Below, piece by piece: positions 1 to 9,474 of a stretch of DNA of 33,611 nt. The DNA comes from Candidatus Woesearchaeota archaeon. GTDB taxonomy: Archaea; Nanobdellota; Nanobdellia; Woesearchaeales; GW2011-AR9. Positions within the stretch are counted from its first letter, which is position 1. Each line of letters starts with the position of its first letter. The stretch is taken from positions 1-33,611 of the forward strand of contig JABHXC010000019.1 in assembly GCA_018657475.1 (NCBI GenBank), in the 5' to 3' direction. The notes under the pieces were generated by a model. That model did not search any database, was not told where the DNA came from, and saw only the letters and a list, made by a program, of their open reading frames with translations. Made by a program: the position numbers and the translations under genes.

Positions 1-47
1 ATCACTTATTAGTAACATTTATAAAACAATATTCTAATTTCTTTCTT

Positions 48-1472
48 ATGAATAACTGCATCCTTTTACGTTATGGGGAAATTGGACTTAAAAGTAAGAA
101 AGTTAGGTTAAAGTTTGAGCAGCAATATGTCCATGCAATAACTGAAGCTCTTAAACGCCATGGCATAATCAAATTTGACTTAAAGAATTTTGGGGGAAGA
201 TTTGTATTATTTACTAAAGAAGTAGAAGCAGCAATAATCATCTTACAAAAAGTTCCAGGGATACAAAGTATTTCTCCTTCACATCATTTGCAATTCAAAG
301 AAAAAGAAGAAATTTTTAAAGCAATTACAGATAATTATCAGGAAAAGGTTAATAACAAAACATTTGCAATTCGTGCAAGAAGAATAGGTGCTCATAACTT
401 CACTTCTCGAGAAATTCAAATAGAAGGTGGCTCAGCAATATATGAAAATAGTAATGGAGTAAATTTAACCAATCCAGAAATCGCAATTAACCTTGAAATC
501 AGGAATAATGATTGCTTTTTGTATACAGAAAAAATTCAAGGGTTAGGCGGCATGTCTCCGGGTAGTGGGGGAAAAGTTTTACTCCTTTTTTCGGGAGGTA
601 TTGACAGCCCAGTTGCAGCATTACAATTATTAAAGAGAGGATGCCAAGTTGACTTTTTATTTGTTAATCTTGTTGGAGAAAAATCTTTTGCAGATGTAGC
701 ACAAGTTTACAATTTTTTGATAAATAATTATGCGTATGGTTATTCTCCAAAATTTTATCATGTTAATGGTAAAGAAATAGTAAAAAAGATTACACAAGAA
801 GTTCCAGACAATGCCAGACAATTAGCACTAAAAGTTTTCTTTTATCAATTAGCAACACAAATTACGGAGGAACATGTTGCTATAGCAACGGGAGAAGCAT
901 TAGCACAGAAATCAACCCAGACACTCAAAAGTCTAGCAATGATTCAACAAAGTACAAATAAATTAATCTTACGTCCTTTATTAACATTTGATAAAACCGA
1001 AATTACGGTCATGGCAAGAAAAATAGGTACGTTTGCTAAGTCAGAAAAAGTAAAAGAAGTTTGTGGGTTGGCTGAAGGAAAAGTAATCACCATGCCAAAA
1101 TTAGACTTGTTACAAACACTACCTTCATTTGAACAAAATCTATCTATTTGTAAAAAAACTAAACAAGAATTTAAAGGAATAATTCCTGTTGTAGAAGAAC
1201 CACCAAAAGAAAAATTAACCAAGTTTACTACTGTTGATATGCGTCCAAAACATTTACAAGATCATTCTCCACTAAAAACAGACGAACAAGAACCATACCC
1301 TTTCATTCTAAACAATTTAAATAAATTTAGTAAAAACAATTCTTATCTATTAATCTGTGACTTTGGTGTACAAAGTGAAGAAGTTGCATTCTTACTAAGA
1401 CAACGAGGTATAAAAGCAGCAGGTGTCAGTGTAAAAAATTATTTGAAATACTTTTTACAGGAAAGAAATTAA
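48..1472 (+). CDS. thiI: tRNA 4-thiouridine sulfurtransferase ThiI, THUMP + PP-loop + C-terminal rhodanese-like region
   Basis: N-terminus NCILLRYGEIGLKSKKVR; PP-loop LLLFSGGIDSPVAALQLL; VCGLAEGKVITMPKL resembles the catalytic CGVISKSPTVKA segment; C-terminal LLICDFGVQSEEVAFLLRQRG resembles the rhodanese loop. Confidence 0.93.
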   Translation: MNNCILLRYGEIGLKSKKVRLKFEQQYVHAITEALKRHGIIKFDLKNFGGRFVLFTKEVEAAIIILQKVPGIQSISPSHHLQFKEKEEIFKAITDNYQEKVNNKTFAIRARRIGAHNFTSREIQIEGGSAIYENSNGVNLTNPEIAINLEIRNNDCFLYTEKIQGLGGMSPGSGGKVLLLFSGGIDSPVAALQLLKRGCQVDFLFVNLVGEKSFADVAQVYNFLINNYAYGYSPKFYHVNGKEIVKKITQEVPDNARQLALKVFFYQLATQITEEHVAIATGEALAQKSTQTLKSLAMIQQSTNKLILRPLLTFDKTEITVMARKIGTFAKSEKVKEVCGLAEGKVITMPKLDLLQTLPSFEQNLSICKKTKQEFKGIIPVVEEPPKEKLTKFTTVDMRPKHLQDHSPLKTDEQEPYPFILNNLNKFSKNNSYLLICDFGVQSEEVAFLLRQRGIKAAGVSVKNYLKYFLQERN

Positions 1473-1500
1473 TATAAAAAGTAATACTTTCTATTAATTA

Positions 1501-1875
1501 ATGGGAGAAAGAGATTATTTAACTGGAAGTGATTTGGTCACAATATTGTTATCTTCCATTGAACCTGGAACAGACATTAGATATTTGGATAAAAAACTTC
1601 AAGAGGGATTACGACCATATGTTGTTGGTGAAGAACCAAATGCACTTTTATCCGAACACTTTCCTTTTCATCCTACATATGATGATTCAGTAGAATTACA
1701 TGAAGCAGTTAGGATGTTAAGGCAAGGTGGAATATTAACAAATGCAGGTAATGATTTTTCTCATGATTACATTGAACGTTCACTTAGGCCTTGTGCAGAA
1801 CGAGCTAAGCCAGTAATTGGAGATGAAGATTATCAACAATTACAAGAGATAGGAAATAAAATTTTAGGTCTTTAA
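1501..1875 (+). CDS. hypothetical protein, 124 aa
   Basis: Open frame between ThiI and sulfotransferase on the same strand; no family recognised. Confidence 0.6.
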   Translation: MGERDYLTGSDLVTILLSSIEPGTDIRYLDKKLQEGLRPYVVGEEPNALLSEHFPFHPTYDDSVELHEAVRMLRQGGILTNAGNDFSHDYIERSLRPCAERAKPVIGDEDYQQLQEIGNKILGL

Positions 1876-1920
1876 TACATACAAATATTTTTATAGGCAC
1901 TCAACAATATTTCTTTTAAA

Positions 1921-3063
1921 ATGTCATTATTTGGCCGAAAGAAAGGATGGAAAGCAAATGGGAAAGAGTTCCGTCCGTTATGTTCACCTTTACTAGCAGG
2001 ATCAGTAAACAATATTCGTCTAGCTGTTAAAGGTCATAAAATTGATCAGGGCTACCATCTAAAACTTTATCGAACATATATTGCTAGTGCATTAATCACT
2101 CCTTTTCGTTGGTATGAACATGCTCGATACGATTTCTTTCTAAAGCAACAAAAGATTGAGAAAGATCCTTTATTCATTCTTGGCCATTGGCGAAGTGGAA
2201 CAACTTATTTACACAATTTATTAAGTCAAGATCCACAAATGGCCTATGTATCTACTTATCAAAGTGTTTTTCCAGAATTACTTGGAAGTAAATGGGTATT
2301 TCGACCAGTAATGCGTGCATTGATGCCAAAGAAACGAGCTGCAGATAATGTTGAACTTAATGTAAAATATCCTCAAGAGGAAGAATTTGGTTTAGGGAAT
2401 ATGTGCCATTACTGTTATTACTATTTCTGGCTTTTTCCTCATCAAGTAAAAGAATATTATAATAAGTTTATCAAATTTAAAGTAGATAAAAAAATAAAAG
2501 AAGAATGGAAAGAACAGTATCTTCGTTTAGTAAAAAAAGCAATTTACGATTTAAAACGTCCTAGGTTTATTTCAAAAAACCCACCAAATACAGGAAGAAT
2601 TCCAATAATTTTAGAAATGTTTCCTAATGCAAAATTTATTTACATTAAAAGAGACCCAATTACAACATTTCTTTCAACAAAACGTTTTTTTAAAAGTACA
2701 ATTCCGGCGTTACAATTTCAAAACATTAATGAAAATGAGTTAGAATCATTTATTGTTAATATCTACCACCGATTGTTAAAAGATTACAAATTTGATAAAA
2801 AACAAATTCCAAATGGCAATTTAATTGAAATATCTTATGAAGAATTTCTAAAACAACCTTTAAAAAACTTGAAACAAATTTATCACAGTTTAGGTTTAGA
2901 CGGATTTTTCAAAGCACAATCTTTGTTTAAACAATACATTAATTCACAGAAGAATTTCAAAAAGAAAGATTACATTCTTTCACAAGAAGAGTTTGCTAGA
3001 ATTAAAAAACTTCTAAATTTACCTGATGATTACAAACCACTTAATGGTATTAAAGTTGAATGA
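1921..3063 (+). CDS. sulfotransferase family protein (PAPS-binding type)
   Basis: 5'-PSB-like loop FILGHWRSGTTYLHNLLSQDPQ and 3'-PB-like FIYIKRDPITTFLSTKRFFK. Confidence 0.85.
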   Translation: MSLFGRKKGWKANGKEFRPLCSPLLAGSVNNIRLAVKGHKIDQGYHLKLYRTYIASALITPFRWYEHARYDFFLKQQKIEKDPLFILGHWRSGTTYLHNLLSQDPQMAYVSTYQSVFPELLGSKWVFRPVMRALMPKKRAADNVELNVKYPQEEEFGLGNMCHYCYYYFWLFPHQVKEYYNKFIKFKVDKKIKEEWKEQYLRLVKKAIYDLKRPRFISKNPPNTGRIPIILEMFPNAKFIYIKRDPITTFLSTKRFFKSTIPALQFQNINENELESFIVNIYHRLLKDYKFDKKQIPNGNLIEISYEEFLKQPLKNLKQIYHSLGLDGFFKAQSLFKQYINSQKNFKKKDYILSQEEFARIKKLLNLPDDYKPLNGIKVE

Positions 3064-3122
3064 TTTTTTCTTATTAACCACACAATATAAAAAGTTATAA
3101 ACGTTTGTAATGAAACAAAAAC

Positions 3123-4316
3123 ATGCAAAAAATAACTTTTTTAAATAATCAATGGCAAATTCCCAATAATCCAATTATTGGTTATATTGTCGGTGATGGT
3201 ATTGGTCAAGACGTTACTCCTGTTGCTATTAATGTATTAAATGCCGCTGTAGAAAAAGCCTATTCTAACCAAAAAAGTATCAATTGGCAAGAAGTTTTTG
3301 TTGGAGAAAAAGCATTACAACAAGGTAAAGAACTTCTTGGAGAAGAAGCATTAAATTTAATGAAAGATCTCAGAATAACATTGAAAGGACCATTAACTAC
3401 TCCTGTAGGAAAAGGATTTAGAAGTTTAAATGTTGCTATTAGGCAAAAATTAGATTTATACGCTTGTGTAAGACCAGTAAAATATTTTCCAGGCGTACCA
3501 AACCCTATGAAACACCCTGAAAAATTAGATGTAATAATTTTCAGAGAAAATACTGAAGATGTTTATGCTGGTATTGAATGGGAGAAGGGAAGTGTTGGTG
3601 TTCAAAAAGTAAGAAATTTTTTAATTAGTGAAATGGGAGTTAAAATGCGACCAGATTCAGGTATTGGAATTAAACCAATTAGTAAAACCGGTTCTCAACG
3701 TCTAGTTAAGGCGGCAATAAATTATGCTATAAACAAATCGAGAAAATCTGTAACTTTGGTCCATAAAGGTAACATTATGAAATTTACTGAAGGCGCTTTC
3801 AAAAATTGGGGTTACCAAGTAGCAGAACAACAATTTATTGAACAATTAGCTAAAGAAGGTGCAGGAAATTCTCATGATAAAATTATCATTAAGGATAGAA
3901 TTGCTGATGCAATGTTTCAACAACTTCTTCTACGCCCAGATGAATATGATGTTATTGCTACTACCAATCTTAATGGCGATTATCTTTCAGATGCATGTGC
4001 TGCACAAGTAGGCGGTTTAGGGATAGCACCAGGTGCAAATATTAATTATGAAACAGGCATTGCAGTTTTTGAAGCAACTCATGGAACAGCCCCTAAATAT
4101 GCGGGATTAGATAAAGTAAATCCTGGTTCAGTTATTCTTTCAGGAGTCATGCTTTTAGAAACACTTGGTTGGCAAGAAGCTGCAGATATGATAGTGGCAG
4201 CAGTAACAAAAACAATCCAACAAAAAACTGTTACTTATGACTTAGCCAGACAAATGGAAAACGCAACAGAGATTAAATGTTCTGAGTTTGGTCAAAGGAT
4301 AATTGAGAATATGTAA
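3123..4316 (+). CDS. icd: isocitrate dehydrogenase (NADP-type)
   Basis: [72 protein letters not shown]. Confidence 0.93.
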   Translation: MQKITFLNNQWQIPNNPIIGYIVGDGIGQDVTPVAINVLNAAVEKAYSNQKSINWQEVFVGEKALQQGKELLGEEALNLMKDLRITLKGPLTTPVGKGFRSLNVAIRQKLDLYACVRPVKYFPGVPNPMKHPEKLDVIIFRENTEDVYAGIEWEKGSVGVQKVRNFLISEMGVKMRPDSGIGIKPISKTGSQRLVKAAINYAINKSRKSVTLVHKGNIMKFTEGAFKNWGYQVAEQQFIEQLAKEGAGNSHDKIIIKDRIADAMFQQLLLRPDEYDVIATTNLNGDYLSDACAAQVGGLGIAPGANINYETGIAVFEATHGTAPKYAGLDKVNPGSVILSGVMLLETLGWQEAADMIVAAVTKTIQQKTVTYDLARQMENATEIKCSEFGQRIIENM

Positions 4317-4352
4317 AGAAACTTTTTTAAAGCTCCTTTCTCTAAAACGTTT

Positions 4353-4847
4353 ATGAAAAATAAAAAAGTAGGAATACTATTATTTGCTATTAGTATTTCT
4401 CTATTAATTGTCTTTATTCTACTTATTAATTCTTTACAAAACGAAGCTGAAGCTATTGGTTGTTTTGAGCAACAGGGATGCCAACAGATTGAAACATCAT
4501 TGTCTATAGTTCATTTTGCTTTTGGAGTGTTTGGTTTTTTATTTGCCCTTAGCTTCTATTTGTTTTTCTTTAGCAAGGGAGAGGAAGCAATTGTAAGAAG
4601 ATTAGAAAGAGATACTTCAAAAAAACTTAATCAAGAAAAGTTCAACATTCTATTAATGGGCATGGATAAATTTGAAAAAGAAGTTATGCAATTACTTAGA
4701 GAAGAAGACAGTATTACCCAAAATACACTTCGTTTAAAAGTTCAAATGTCAAAAGCAAAACTAAGCCAAACTTTGACTAATTTAGAAAAAAAGAATCTTA
4801 TTGTTCGTGAAAAGTTAGGTAAAACTATGAAAGTTCAGCTAAAATAG
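4353..4847 (+). CDS. two-TM membrane protein with cytoplasmic winged-HTH (MarR-like) domain
   Basis: Two hydrophobic segments flanking a loop with CFEQQGC; C-terminal wHTH-like MDKFEKEVMQLLREEDSITQNTLRLKVQMSKAKLSQTLTNLEKKNLIVREKLGKTMKVQL. Confidence 0.75.
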   Translation: MKNKKVGILLFAISISLLIVFILLINSLQNEAEAIGCFEQQGCQQIETSLSIVHFAFGVFGFLFALSFYLFFFSKGEEAIVRRLERDTSKKLNQEKFNILLMGMDKFEKEVMQLLREEDSITQNTLRLKVQMSKAKLSQTLTNLEKKNLIVREKLGKTMKVQLK

Positions 4848-4969
4848 CTCCCTGAACGTTAATTCTAAAAATATTTCTAGTTTAAGAGATTACTCCTCTA
4901 TTTGACATCACCCAAATACATATATAACTTATAGGTTTCTCAGAAATAAAAACGAGGAGGTTTTTAACG

Positions 4970-5788
4970 ATGGAAGAACATAAACCTGTTGAACAACATA
5001 AACATGTTGAGACACACAAACCATCTCATCCACAAACACATAGTGGACACGTTTCTACACCAAAACCTACAAAAAAAGAAAGTAGTGTAAATAGTGGAGA
5101 TACATTTTGGAAAGTAACTACCGTTGTACTGATTGTAATTCTTGCTGTATTCGCATTTAAAGGCGTTTTTGGCACCGATGCACCAACAGCACAAGTTGTG
5201 GCAGACCCACAACCAACCGCAGCTGCACCATCAGCACCGACTCCTGCCCCAACACCAGTTGTTGATATGGAAAAATTAATTGATGATGATGCAGTAAAAG
5301 GCGATCCTGATGCAACAGTAACTATAGTTGAGTTCAGTGACTTTGAATGTCCGTTCTGTGCAAGATTTTATTCTGATACTTTATCACAAATTGAAACACA
5401 GTACATTGACACTGGAAAAGTTAAGCTGGTATATCGTGATTTTCCACTAAGTTTTCATCAAAACGCTCAGAAAGCAGCAGAAGCAGCTGAATGTTCAGGA
5501 GAACAAGGAAAATACTACGAAATGCACGACTTATTGTTTGAACGTGGAGTACAAGGTGGAGTTGTAAGCTACAAAGCTTATGCACAAGAGATCGGTTTAA
5601 ACACAGCAGACTTTAACAGTTGTTTAGATTCTGGTGCAATGGCTTCAGAAGTTAAGAAAGACTTTGTTGATGGTCAGCAAGCAGGAGTACAGGGAACACC
5701 TGGTTTCTTAGTTAACGGTAAACTAATCAGTGGTGCACAACCGTTTTCAGTGTTCCAACAAGTAATTGAGGCTGAGTTAAGCAGCTAA
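4970..5788 (+). CDS. DsbA-like thioredoxin-fold thiol:disulfide oxidoreductase, single N-terminal TM anchor
   Basis: VTIVEFSDFECPFCARFYSDTLSQIE (CPFC active site), GVQGTPGFLVNGKLISGAQPF cis-Pro region; upstream SD gaggaggt. Confidence 0.92.
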   Translation: MEEHKPVEQHKHVETHKPSHPQTHSGHVSTPKPTKKESSVNSGDTFWKVTTVVLIVILAVFAFKGVFGTDAPTAQVVADPQPTAAAPSAPTPAPTPVVDMEKLIDDDAVKGDPDATVTIVEFSDFECPFCARFYSDTLSQIETQYIDTGKVKLVYRDFPLSFHQNAQKAAEAAECSGEQGKYYEMHDLLFERGVQGGVVSYKAYAQEIGLNTADFNSCLDSGAMASEVKKDFVDGQQAGVQGTPGFLVNGKLISGAQPFSVFQQVIEAELSS

Positions 5789-5820
5789 ATTTTTTATTTT
5801 TTATTTTTTAAAATTTAATT

Positions 5821-6366
5821 ATGAAAATCAAACAATGGCTTACCAATTCTGGGCAAGCAATAAAAGAGGTGTACAAAGCTTATGGCTACTGGTTAGTATC
5901 TATTTTTTTTATGATCTTTATTTTCATGATCCATGCGTTACTAATTAATTACAAACTACTATTTTCTGTTTTTTCAATAACACTTTGGTTAAAATTAACC
6001 GTGGGATTATTTAGTGCAATGGATCCTGTCTCCCTAATATTTTTATCAATAGTAGCCTTTTTTGGAAGTATGGTATTGTCCATGAGCATTTTCTTAGTTA
6101 AAAGACAACTTAAAGGGGGATTTAGTGCAGGTGGTACAGGGATATTAGTTGGCCTAATTGCACCAGCTTGCCCATCTTGTGCTTTAGGATTATTTGGAGT
6201 AATAGGAATTGGTGGCTTTCTAACAACTTTACCATTTAAAGGACTAGAATTTGGTATAGTGGGAGTTATAATCTTATTAGCTTCATTAGTATATCTTTCA
6301 AATAAAATTACCACACAAGTATGTATAATAAAAAAGAAAAGAAAACGAATATTCCGAATGCGTTAA
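5821..6366 (+). CDS. polytopic membrane protein with intramembrane CPSC motif
   Basis: Several hydrophobic segments; GLIAPACPSCALGLFGVIGIGGFLTTLPF; 33 nt downstream of the DsbA-like gene. Confidence 0.75.
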   Translation: MKIKQWLTNSGQAIKEVYKAYGYWLVSIFFMIFIFMIHALLINYKLLFSVFSITLWLKLTVGLFSAMDPVSLIFLSIVAFFGSMVLSMSIFLVKRQLKGGFSAGGTGILVGLIAPACPSCALGLFGVIGIGGFLTTLPFKGLEFGIVGVIILLASLVYLSNKITTQVCIIKKKRKRIFRMR

Positions 6367-6863
6367 CTACACTTCGTTTACTGTTAACGATCCCTTTAGT
6401 AATTTTAATTCTGCAAGAAAAATATTCCATAGCCATTATAGTGTTCATTTTGGGAGTACTTAGTGACGCTGACGGCACAGTAGCAAGAAAACTTAACCAA
6501 GCAACCAAATTTGGAGAGAAATACGACATTTTTGCTGATACTATCTTTGCAGTAGCTGCATTTATAACTTTGTTAATGGTAGGAAAGCTAAGTTTTTTAT
6601 TCATAACTATTTTATTTATAGCAAATATTCCTAGAATGATTTTCATTTATTTGTTCCAGAAGAAAAAAGAAACTTTTCATTCAAACTTTTTAACTAAATT
6701 GTCCGGAATTCTTTCTTTACTTATAATCCCTTCAGCATTATTATTTGAAAGCAGTGTAACTAATTATTATATCGTTGCTATAGCACTATTTACTTTTATT
6801 GTTACTTTGCCCTATATAATAATTTACACAAAAGTCACTTCTCAACCAAAGAAATCTTCTTAA
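6321..6863 (+). CDS. CDP-alcohol phosphatidyltransferase family protein
   Basis: SDADGTVARKLNQATKFGEKYDIFAD resembles the CDP-OH-P signature DG(x)2AR(x)8G(x)3D(x)3D; multiple TM segments. Confidence 0.82.
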   Translation: MYNKKEKKTNIPNALTTLRLLLTIPLVILILQEKYSIAIIVFILGVLSDADGTVARKLNQATKFGEKYDIFADTIFAVAAFITLLMVGKLSFLFITILFIANIPRMIFIYLFQKKKETFHSNFLTKLSGILSLLIIPSALLFESSVTNYYIVAIALFTFIVTLPYIIIYTKVTSQPKKSS

Positions 6864-8901
6864 TTTTTAATCTACCCGTAAAAGAATTTTCCATTACTTT
6901 TTCAAAATCTTCAATAACTAATTTTTTCTTGAACAAAGGACAATCTGTAACAAAACTTTCCATCTCGCCACCTTCTCCTCCGACATGTAATCCATTTTTA
7001 GCATTAATTTTTTTCAATTTAACAAGATCATCATTATCGATCTCTTTCCCTAAAAAACTTTTGTTTAATCCATCACCGGCAATTGCAGTAAATATGAATT
7101 TAAAACCTAATTGTAATAACTCTTCCATTTCTTTTTCTTGTGGTTTATGCCATAATGGAGAAAATATCTTCAATCCTAAATCATCACAAATTTTTTCAAT
7201 TCTATTTCTTTGATATGTGGAAAAGATAGCTCCTGTAACCACCCCTTCAATCTGAAATTCTTCCTTAGCTTTCTTTAAAGCAATAATCAAATCATCTAAT
7301 TCTTTTTCTTTTTTACCTTCAGTATCTTGAAAAATTATAGGTAGTCCCATAGCTTCTGCTTGATAAGAAGCCAACTCAATAGCAGGAGTATGAAACATGT
7401 AAGAATCTTTATTAGCAGATTTTAATGTAATTAAACATGATAAAGAATAATTCTGTTGTTGCATGATGTATGCAGCATAAGTAGAATCTTTCCCTGAGGA
7501 AAATAACACTCCTAATTTTAAATTATGTTGTGGATAAAATTGTCGCAAATATGCAGATTTAGTTAAACCATTTTTCTTTGATAATTTTCCTAGTGCATTA
7601 TCAATCCTGGATCCATATTGTGCCGCTACTTTCTTCCTTAGTGCAAATACTTCAGGAATCCCTTCAGATAAAGCAATTTCACGAAGAACCATCTTTGTTT
7701 TTTCATCTACTATTTTGTACTGTTCGGGAATTTTAAGAGCATAACTCACCAGTTCTTTATCTAAAAATGGCAAACGTAATTCTAAATTGTTCGCCATGGT
7801 TAAAACGTCATCTCTGTACAAATCTCTTTCATACATTTTTAATAACCCTGAAACACATTCCTGATTAATGTTACTAGACTTTTTATGACGATCATATCCA
7901 GCAAAAATTTCTTCACTTCCTAAACCAGAAAATAATACTTTACATCCATCTTTTTTGGCTTCTTCACATGCTAAATAAAATGTTAAAGCTACCCCTACTT
8001 TAACAACATTTGAATCTTCAATTAATGGAACAATCTTTTCTAAGTATGAAGGGATGTCTTCTTGTTTAATTGTAATCACTTTAAGATCCAAATCCAATTC
8101 CGCGGCAACTTCCCTAGCAGAAACTAAATCTTTTGGTACAACACCATCTGTTTCTAAAGCAACTGTGTAACAAGTAAATTCATATTTCTCATTTTTCAAG
8201 TAATTTGCAATGTATGTGGAGTCAATACCTCCAGAAAATAATAAACCTAATTTCTTTCCAGGAATTCTTTTTTCAATAGCTTTATGTAACAACTTCTGTG
8301 TTTTATTAAGTATATCTTCTTTGCCAATATCTAATTCAGGCAAGTAATGAAAGAATTCTCTTTGTTTTTCTGTAATAGTTTTGGTTTCAATGTCATAAAC
8401 GATCATTTTTCTGGGGTTCAACTCTTGTACATGTAGATAATTTAATGAATCTAAAACTTTCATTTCAGAAGCAAAAGAAAAATGTTCAGTAGTTATAGAG
8501 AACCACAATGGTTTTATTCCTAAAATATCTCTAACAATAAACACTTTTCCTTCATTGTAATAAGCAAAAGCAAAAACGCCATCTAACTCTTCAATTTTTT
8601 CTAAACCAAACTTATCTAAAAATCCTAATAACAATTCTGCATCATTTTTTGCAGGCAATAAATACTTTTCACTCAATTCTTTCCAGTTATAAATTTCACA
8701 ATTAGCCACTAATGTTCCTTTTCCTTGTAAAGGCTGTTGAACATGCCCTACAATTGAATGTAATGTGTGACCAAAGTAACTATTCTTAGAAATTTCAGTA
8801 AAACTCTGTCCATCTTTCCCTCTTTCATGTAATAACTTTAATGCCTGAGCTACTTGTTTCTCTGCCTCAAGATGTCCAATTACTCCAATAATACCGCACA
8901 T
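6835..8901 (-). CDS. fusion: class-II glutamine amidotransferase/asparagine synthetase-like (N) + diphthine-ammonia ligase DPH6/ATP_bind_4 (C)
   Basis: MCGIIGVIG (N-terminal Cys), NCEIYNW, LGLLFSGGIDSTYIANYL; C-terminal LGVLFSSGKDSTYAAYIM, GLKIFSPLWHKPQ, FLGKEID, GLHVGGEGGEMESFVTDCPLF. Confidence 0.92.
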   Translation of the reverse strand: MCGIIGVIGHLEAEKQVAQALKLLHERGKDGQSFTEISKNSYFGHTLHSIVGHVQQPLQGKGTLVANCEIYNWKELSEKYLLPAKNDAELLLGFLDKFGLEKIEELDGVFAFAYYNEGKVFIVRDILGIKPLWFSITTEHFSFASEMKVLDSLNYLHVQELNPRKMIVYDIETKTITEKQREFFHYLPELDIGKEDILNKTQKLLHKAIEKRIPGKKLGLLFSGGIDSTYIANYLKNEKYEFTCYTVALETDGVVPKDLVSAREVAAELDLDLKVITIKQEDIPSYLEKIVPLIEDSNVVKVGVALTFYLACEEAKKDGCKVLFSGLGSEEIFAGYDRHKKSSNINQECVSGLLKMYERDLYRDDVLTMANNLELRLPFLDKELVSYALKIPEQYKIVDEKTKMVLREIALSEGIPEVFALRKKVAAQYGSRIDNALGKLSKKNGLTKSAYLRQFYPQHNLKLGVLFSSGKDSTYAAYIMQQQNYSLSCLITLKSANKDSYMFHTPAIELASYQAEAMGLPIIFQDTEGKKEKELDDLIIALKKAKEEFQIEGVVTGAIFSTYQRNRIEKICDDLGLKIFSPLWHKPQEKEMEELLQLGFKFIFTAIAGDGLNKSFLGKEIDNDDLVKLKKINAKNGLHVGGEGGEMESFVTDCPLFKKKLVIEDFEKVMENSFTGRLKIKKISLVEK

Positions 8902-8982
8902 AATTATCTTTTTCGATCTATCTTTTAAAATATCTTCCCTAATGGCATAAAAGTTAAATAATATTTCATCTCAAAATCAATC

Positions 8983-9474
8983 ATGAGTCATGAAACACCT
9001 TCTGCAAAGTTAACTAGGCTGTTAACAAATTATGATCTTTTTGAAGAACCCGAGTATCCAAGAACATTTGAAACCCCTGGAAGTAGTATTTTGGTTCAAG
9101 TTGAAGAATGTTATTATTCACCAGAAACCGCCAGAAAAGATAACATAGAATTAACAAAACAAGATGCAAGAAATGTTATTGGTGTAAATGAACCTAAAAA
9201 GTATTATTTATCATCTTCATGGCTTAGAGTTTATGATGAAAAAACAGGAGAGGCAATTCTAGATGGGGGGTCTATAGAGGTTATTGCTAATGTTCTTTTA
9301 GATATTGAAGAAAGTGGTGATTCGTTTTCTTACAGCAGAACAAGAATGGTTACTCATGGCGATGTTGAAGATGGTTTTTATGCTATAGGTGGATTATCTA
9401 CAAAACAAGTAAACTCTTTAGACGCTGCGATTAGAAAAGAATTAGAAAAAAGATTCAACTTACCTAATATGTAA
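8983..9474 (+). CDS. hypothetical protein, 163 aa
   Basis: Complete ORF with TATA-like box about 25 nt upstream of ATG; no family recognised. Confidence 0.6.
   Translation: MSHETPSAKLTRLLTNYDLFEEPEYPRTFETPGSSILVQVEECYYSPETARKDNIELTKQDARNVIGVNEPKKYYLSSSWLRVYDEKTGEAILDGGSIEVIANVLLDIEESGDSFSYSRTRMVTHGDVEDGFYAIGGLSTKQVNSLDAAIRKELEKRFNLPNM

Noticed and set aside
6929-7213. Plus-strand ORF 6929..7213 inside the DPH6 fusion gene
   Set aside because: Shadow ORF opposite a well-supported coding sequence
9460-9474. 15-nt convergent overlap of 8983..9474 with the DRG GTPase as an antisense regulatory feature
   Set aside because: Short tail-to-tail overlaps are ordinary in compact genomes
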